Assembly: GCA_017532085.1 (NCBI GenBank)
Contig: JAFXJT010000017.1
Coordinates: forward strand, 1 to 57,168
Reading direction: 5' to 3'
From: Oscillospiraceae bacterium
Lineage (GTDB): Bacteria; Bacillota; Clostridia; Oscillospirales; Ruminococcaceae
Length of the DNA: 57,168 nt
Positions 53,597 to 57,168 of this stretch are shown here, piece by piece; within the stretch, counting starts at the first letter, position 1; each line of letters opens with the position of its first letter. The notes beneath the pieces were generated by a model, which searched no databases, was not told the origin of the DNA, and saw only the letters and a program-made list of their open reading frames with translations. The translations under genes were made by a program, and so were the position numbers.

Positions 53597-53625
53597 TTTC
53601 TTTTTTCTGAAGAATTATGTATAAT
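53597..53625 (+). promoter_or_regulatory. Candidate promoter of the pyruvate formate-lyase operon
   Basis: A perfect TATAAT (53620-53625) with a weak TTTCTT in -35 position. A poor -35 suggests an activator. Two TCGGCA copies 22 bases apart (53492-53497 and 53514-53519) lie upstream. Confidence 0.45.
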
Positions 53626-53673
53626 AGAAGTGGAAACTATCTGCTGTCGATTTAGGCACAAGGAGGATCTGCT

Positions 53674-55800
53674 ATGAATGTAATGTTGGAAGGCTGGGAT
53701 GGCTTCGAAAAAGGTACTTGGGTCAATGAAATTGCTGTCAGAAGCTTCATTAAGCATAACTATACGCCCTATGACGGCGATGAAAGCTTTCTGACGGATG
53801 CGACTGACCGTACCAGAGCACTCTGGGCACAGGTTATGGAGCTTTCCAGACAGGAACGGGAAGCAGGCGGCGTGCTGGATATGGACACAAAAATCATTTC
53901 TACTATTACCTCTCACGGGCCCGGTTATCTCGATCAGGAAAAAGAACAGATCGTTGGCTTTCAGACTGACAAGCCCTTCAAACGTGCGCTGATGCCCTAT
54001 GGCGGTATCCGTATGGCGGAAAAAGCCTGCCGTGATCATGGATATGAATTGGATCCACAGGTGAAGGAGTTCTTTTCTACGCATCGCAAAACCCATAATG
54101 CCGGTGTGTTCGATGCCTATACGCCGGAAATGCGTGCCTGCCGCTCCAGCCATATCATCACCGGCCTGCCCGATGCCTATGGCAGAGGACGTATCATCGG
54201 TGATTACCGCAGAGTGGCTTTGTATGGCATTGATCGCCTGATTGAAGATAAAGAAGAACAAAAAATGACTACCCGATCTGCCATGTATTCTCAAGTCATT
54301 CGTGACCGAGAAGAGCTCGCTGAACAGATTCGTGCACTGGGCGATCTGAAAAAAATGGCAGCAAGCTATGGCTTTGATATCTCCAAGCCTGCCCGTAATA
54401 CCAAGGAAGCGATTCAATGGCTCTATTTCGGCTATCTCGCTGCCGTCAAAGAGCAAAACGGTGCGGCAATGTCTTTGGGACGCACTTCTACCTTCCTGGA
54501 TATCTATGCAGAACGGGATCTCAGAAACGGTGTGTTCACAGAGCAGGAAATCCAAGAGCTGGTGGATCACTTCATTATGAAGCTGCGGCTCATTAAATTT
54601 GCACGAACACCCGAATATAACGCACTGTTTTCCGGCGATCCGCAATGGGTTACCGAATCCATCGGCGGTATTGCTGTGGATGGACGCCATATGGTCACCA
54701 AAATGTCTTACCGCTATCTGCATACACTGGAGAATCTCGGCGCTGCGCCGGAACCCAATTTGACTGTACTATGGTCCGCCAGACTGCCCGGTAACTTCAA
54801 ACGCTTCTGCGCTAAGCTCTCCATTGAAACCTCCTCCATCCAGTATGAAAACGATGATCTGATGCGCTTTACTCATGGCGATGATTATGCCATTGCTTGC
54901 TGTGTTTCCTCGATGAAGGTCGGAAAAGAAATGCAGTTTTTCGGTGCAAGAGCCAATCTCGCAAAATGTCTGCTCTATGCGATTAACGGCGGTATCGACG
55001 AAATAACCGGGAAACAGGTCGCCCCTGAATTCCGTCCCATTACCTCTGAATATCTCGACTATGATGAGGTTATGAAGAAATATGATGATATGATGAAGTG
55101 GCTGGCTGGCGTTTATGTCAATACTCTCAATATCATCCACTATATGCATGATAAATACTGCTATGAGAAAATCCAGATGGCGCTTCACGATAAACACGTG
55201 ACCCGCTGGTTTGCTACCGGAATCGCCGGACTTTCCGTTGTTGCGGATTCCCTTTCTGCCATCAAATATGCCAAAGTAAAGGTAATCCGGAATGAAGCAG
55301 GTCTGGCTGTGGATTACCGGGTCGAGGGCGATTTCCCCAAATATGGAAACGATGATGACCGTGTGGACGAAATCGCATATAACATTGTGCATACCTTTAT
55401 GGGGCATATCCGCAAAAACCATACCTATCGTGACGGTATCCCCACCACCTCAATTCTTACGATTACCTCTAATGTGGTATATGGCAAAAATACCGGCGCA
55501 ACACCCGATGGCAGAAAAAAGGGCGAAGCCTTTGCTCCCGGTGCAAATCCCATGCATCGAAGAGATACCAATGGTGCGATTGCTTCTCTAGCTTCCGTTT
55601 CTAAGCTGCCCTTTAAGGATGCACAGGATGGTATTTCCAATACCTTCTCGATCATTCCGGGTGCTCTCGGACAAGATGACCGTGTCTTTGCCGGTGATCT
55701 TGCTGTGGAGCTGCATTGCACCAACGGTGCCTGCGGTACTCCTACGCTCTTTGAAGGCCTGGATGATCTGTGCGCACAGGAAAATGCAGAAACACTTTAA
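53674..55800 (+). CDS. pflB: Pyruvate formate-lyase core lacking its glycyl-radical domain
   Basis: A 708-residue protein that matches pyruvate formate-lyase (pyruvate + CoA to acetyl-CoA + formate) from its N-terminus ([19 protein letters not shown]) through the catalytic Cys409-Cys410 (IACCVSSM) to [12 protein letters not shown] (about 659-670). There the family continues with the glycyl-radical domain, but this protein instead has a 38-residue unrelated tail ([10 protein letters not shown] to QENAETL, with three cysteines). The missing domain is encoded by the next gene. The ribosome binding site is AAGGAGG. Full-length relatives are about 740-760 residues. The core is intact, so it should act only in complex with the next protein. 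Confidence 0.93.
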   Translation: MNVMLEGWDGFEKGTWVNEIAVRSFIKHNYTPYDGDESFLTDATDRTRALWAQVMELSRQEREAGGVLDMDTKIISTITSHGPGYLDQEKEQIVGFQTDKPFKRALMPYGGIRMAEKACRDHGYELDPQVKEFFSTHRKTHNAGVFDAYTPEMRACRSSHIITGLPDAYGRGRIIGDYRRVALYGIDRLIEDKEEQKMTTRSAMYSQVIRDREELAEQIRALGDLKKMAASYGFDISKPARNTKEAIQWLYFGYLAAVKEQNGAAMSLGRTSTFLDIYAERDLRNGVFTEQEIQELVDHFIMKLRLIKFARTPEYNALFSGDPQWVTESIGGIAVDGRHMVTKMSYRYLHTLENLGAAPEPNLTVLWSARLPGNFKRFCAKLSIETSSIQYENDDLMRFTHGDDYAIACCVSSMKVGKEMQFFGARANLAKCLLYAINGGIDEITGKQVAPEFRPITSEYLDYDEVMKKYDDMMKWLAGVYVNTLNIIHYMHDKYCYEKIQMALHDKHVTRWFATGIAGLSVVADSLSAIKYAKVKVIRNEAGLAVDYRVEGDFPKYGNDDDRVDEIAYNIVHTFMGHIRKNHTYRDGIPTTSILTITSNVVYGKNTGATPDGRKKGEAFAPGANPMHRRDTNGAIASLASVSKLPFKDAQDGISNTFSIIPGALGQDDRVFAGDLAVELHCTNGACGTPTLFEGLDDLCAQENAETL

Positions 55801-55822
55801 CCAATCCGAAAGGAGTTTTACT

Positions 55823-56065
55823 ATGGCTGCTACCAAACAACAAATTGATAATCTGGTTGCCCTGCTGGATGGCTATGTGAAAAAGGGCGGCCATCATTTG
55901 AATGTCAATGTGTTCTCACGCGAAACACTTCTGGATGCTCAGGCGCATCCCGAAAAATATCCCCAGCTTACGGTACGTGTCAGCGGCTATGCCGTTCACT
56001 TCATCAAACTCACGAAAGAACAACAAGATGAAGTCATTTCCCGTACCTTCCATGATGCCATGTAA
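55823..56065 (+). CDS. Separate glycyl-radical domain of pyruvate formate-lyase (GrcA-like)
   Basis: An 80-residue protein equal to the C-terminal piece missing from the preceding gene. It reads [21 protein letters not shown] and carries the radical Gly55 in RVSGYAV, ending in [11 protein letters not shown]. It starts with ATG at 55823 after a well-placed AAAGGAG, 22 bases beyond the core gene's stop. It resembles E. coli GrcA (YfiD), which replaces a damaged domain, but here no full-length enzyme exists in the window, so this protein must supply the radical itself. Confidence 0.93.
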   Translation: MAATKQQIDNLVALLDGYVKKGGHHLNVNVFSRETLLDAQAHPEKYPQLTVRVSGYAVHFIKLTKEQQDEVISRTFHDAM

Positions 56066-56071
56066 GCCACT

Positions 56072-56830
56072 ATGAAGGGCTTACTGCATTCGCTGGAAAC
56101 TTTCGGTACTGTCGATGGCCCCGGCATCCGATTGGTAGTGTTCCTGCAGGGCTGCCCCATGCGATGCCAATACTGCCATAATCCCGATACTTGGGAGATC
56201 GGCGTTGGCTCTGAAATCACTGTGGAAGAAATCCTCACACGATATCGCAAGAATCGTTCCTTTTATGAAAACGGCGGTATCACTGTCACGGGCGGCGAAC
56301 CTCTGTTACAGCTGGATTTTGTTACCGCTCTTTTTCAAAAGGCAAAGGCTGAAGGAATCCATACCTGCATTGATACTTCGGGCGCTGTGTTTCATCCTGA
56401 CAAGGATGCGATCCTTGCAAAGTTTGATGTGCTGCTGTCTGTCACCGATCTGGTGATGCTGGATCTGAAGCATATTGACCGTGCGGCTCATCAACAGCTC
56501 ACCGGTATGGACAATGCGCACATCCTTGCTTTTGCAAAATATCTGGAAAAAAAACAAATTCCCCTCTGGATTCGTCATGTAATAGTACCCGGCATTACCG
56601 ATGATCCCATCCAATTGGAACGTCTGGGAAAATGGATCGGGGCGTTACAGAATCTGCAAGCGCTGGATGTCATTCCTTATCATACGATGGGGTTGGAGAA
56701 ATATCGTGCACTGGGAATTCCCTATCCATTAGCACATACAGCGGCTGTATCCAAGGAAAAAGCCATGGAAGCCAAAATGCATATTCTGAGAGGGATTCAT
56801 GCCGCCAGAGAATTGTTTACCGAATCTTAA
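56072..56830 (+). CDS. pflA: Pyruvate formate-lyase activating enzyme
   Basis: A 252-residue radical SAM enzyme that places the glycyl radical on pyruvate formate-lyase. The cluster motif is Cys28, Cys32 and Cys35 (GCPMRCQYCHNP), followed by GGITVTGGEPLLQ and VIVPGITDD. It begins SLETFGTVDGPGIR, typical of PflA. It lies 6 bases after the glycyl-domain gene, with no good ribosome binding site, so it depends on translational coupling. A terminator follows. Confidence 0.95.
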   Translation: MKGLLHSLETFGTVDGPGIRLVVFLQGCPMRCQYCHNPDTWEIGVGSEITVEEILTRYRKNRSFYENGGITVTGGEPLLQLDFVTALFQKAKAEGIHTCIDTSGAVFHPDKDAILAKFDVLLSVTDLVMLDLKHIDRAAHQQLTGMDNAHILAFAKYLEKKQIPLWIRHVIVPGITDDPIQLERLGKWIGALQNLQALDVIPYHTMGLEKYRALGIPYPLAHTAAVSKEKAMEAKMHILRGIHAARELFTES

Positions 56831-56841
56831 CGATTCACCCC

Positions 56842-56879
56842 AAGCTGCTTTTGATTAGCTTTCAAAAGCAGCTTTTTTA
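56842..56879 (+). terminator. Terminator of the pyruvate formate-lyase operon
   Basis: AAGCTGCTTTTGA pairs with TCAAAAGCAGCTT, followed by TTTTTAT. Confidence 0.88.
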
Positions 56880-57021
56880 TGTGAATCTGCAGCGTTTTTC
56901 TCTTTAACCCTCCTCTCTCTAATGGGGAAGGGAAGATGTGATGCTGCCGCCCGTAGCAATCAATTGAAATAAAAGCGTTTCCTTGCCCAATAGAGGGATA
57001 GGAGTCAAGGAAAAGGGGGCA

Positions 57022-57101
57022 CGGGGGAGAAACCAAAAGAGGGAAGGGAGATGGGAGTCCCTTGGACGAGCACTCCCGTCCCTTTTGTGGTGTCTCCCCC
57101 G
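57022..57101. repeat. Long imperfect inverted repeat, non-coding
   Basis: Arms of about 30-37 bases (57022-57058 and 57072-57101) begin CGGGGGAGA and end TCTCCCCCG and pair along most of their length with small bulges. It lies in a G/C-run-rich stretch (56880-57168) where I see no gene; such sequences are often dispersed intergenic repeats. Confidence 0.5.
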
Positions 57102-57168
57102 ATGGATTCTGTGTATGGTTGGTCATCATCACAAACGCTCTAAACGGATGTTGACCGCAAACGCTCAG

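Noticed and set aside
55684-55825. Frameshift or sequencing error as the cause of the split pyruvate formate-lyase
   Set aside because: The two pieces are separated by a stop, a 22-base gap with a well-placed AAAGGAG and a new start, and both have extra sequence at the break; no single-base change would join them into a normal enzyme.
57015-57056. G-quadruplex
   Set aside because: Five G runs exist, but the loops needed (up to about 13 bases) are too long for a confident call.
56827-57132. Leftward frame with a SPLERGG-type translation
   Set aside because: It crosses the pfl terminator and lies in a repeat-like stretch; the translation is low-complexity and typical of intergenic repeats.
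1-57168. CRISPR array, insertion sequence or prophage
   Set aside because: No regularly spaced repeats, transposase, integrase or phage structural gene was seen.

Overview
The window looks like a chromosomal segment of a cellulosome-producing, low-to-mid GC Firmicute close to Ruminococcus (Oscillospiraceae). This is inferred from type-I dockerins on a GH9 cellulase, a CE3/CE1 esterase and a propeller protein, from a cohesin-like module fused to a GH25 lysozyme, from a domain-swapped GH3 beta-glucosidase of the Ruminococcus albus kind, and from strict-anaerobe metabolism (pyruvate formate-lyase with its activase). Many genes have near-consensus sigma-A promoters with 17-base spacers and a clear AAAGGAGG-type ribosome binding site, which decided most start codons. 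No insertion sequence, phage gene, CRISPR array or rRNA was seen.

Layout. 1-521: the start of a leftward gene behind a structured leader, then tRNA-Thr. 819-8805: rightward extracellular genes (dockerin/cohesin/GH25 protein, CotH-kinase lipoprotein, AraC-type regulator, GH9 dockerin cellulase). 21307-8895: a long leftward, tightly overlapping operon of five related cobalamin-binding-type radical SAM enzymes, one GH3-auxin-type acyl-adenylate/amide synthetase and two GNAT-like proteins, possibly read through into a GH3 glucosidase lipoprotein and a nitroreductase. 21424-24626: a propeller-dockerin protein, a lipoprotein and a pseudouridine synthase. 24788-27550: cytoplasmic permuted GH3. 27775-30897: PadR regulator, a two-gene chromate-type transporter, RmuC. 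30990-38191: GNAT, an SGNH/DHHW-type protein, a parvulin-type foldase, then an MBOAT acyltransferase, a DHHW protein and an acyl carrier protein, which look like an extracellular O-acylation system. 38404-41661: Cu/Zn SOD and a CE3-CBM-dockerin-CE1 esterase. 41810-45648: a YxlE/F/G-like ABC module facing an ECF sigma/anti-sigma pair. 45916-47256: a sixth radical SAM enzyme behind a perfect inverted repeat. 47319-50285: GH25 and CapA-type lipoproteins. 50460-53411: a complete agr-type quorum-sensing locus. 53674-56830: a pyruvate formate-lyase split into two genes (core and separate glycyl-radical domain) followed by its activase.

The two most unusual systems are the five-enzyme radical SAM / amide synthetase / GNAT operon, whose product I cannot assign to any pathway I know, and the split pyruvate formate-lyase. 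All functions are read from sequence motifs only; no database search was run.
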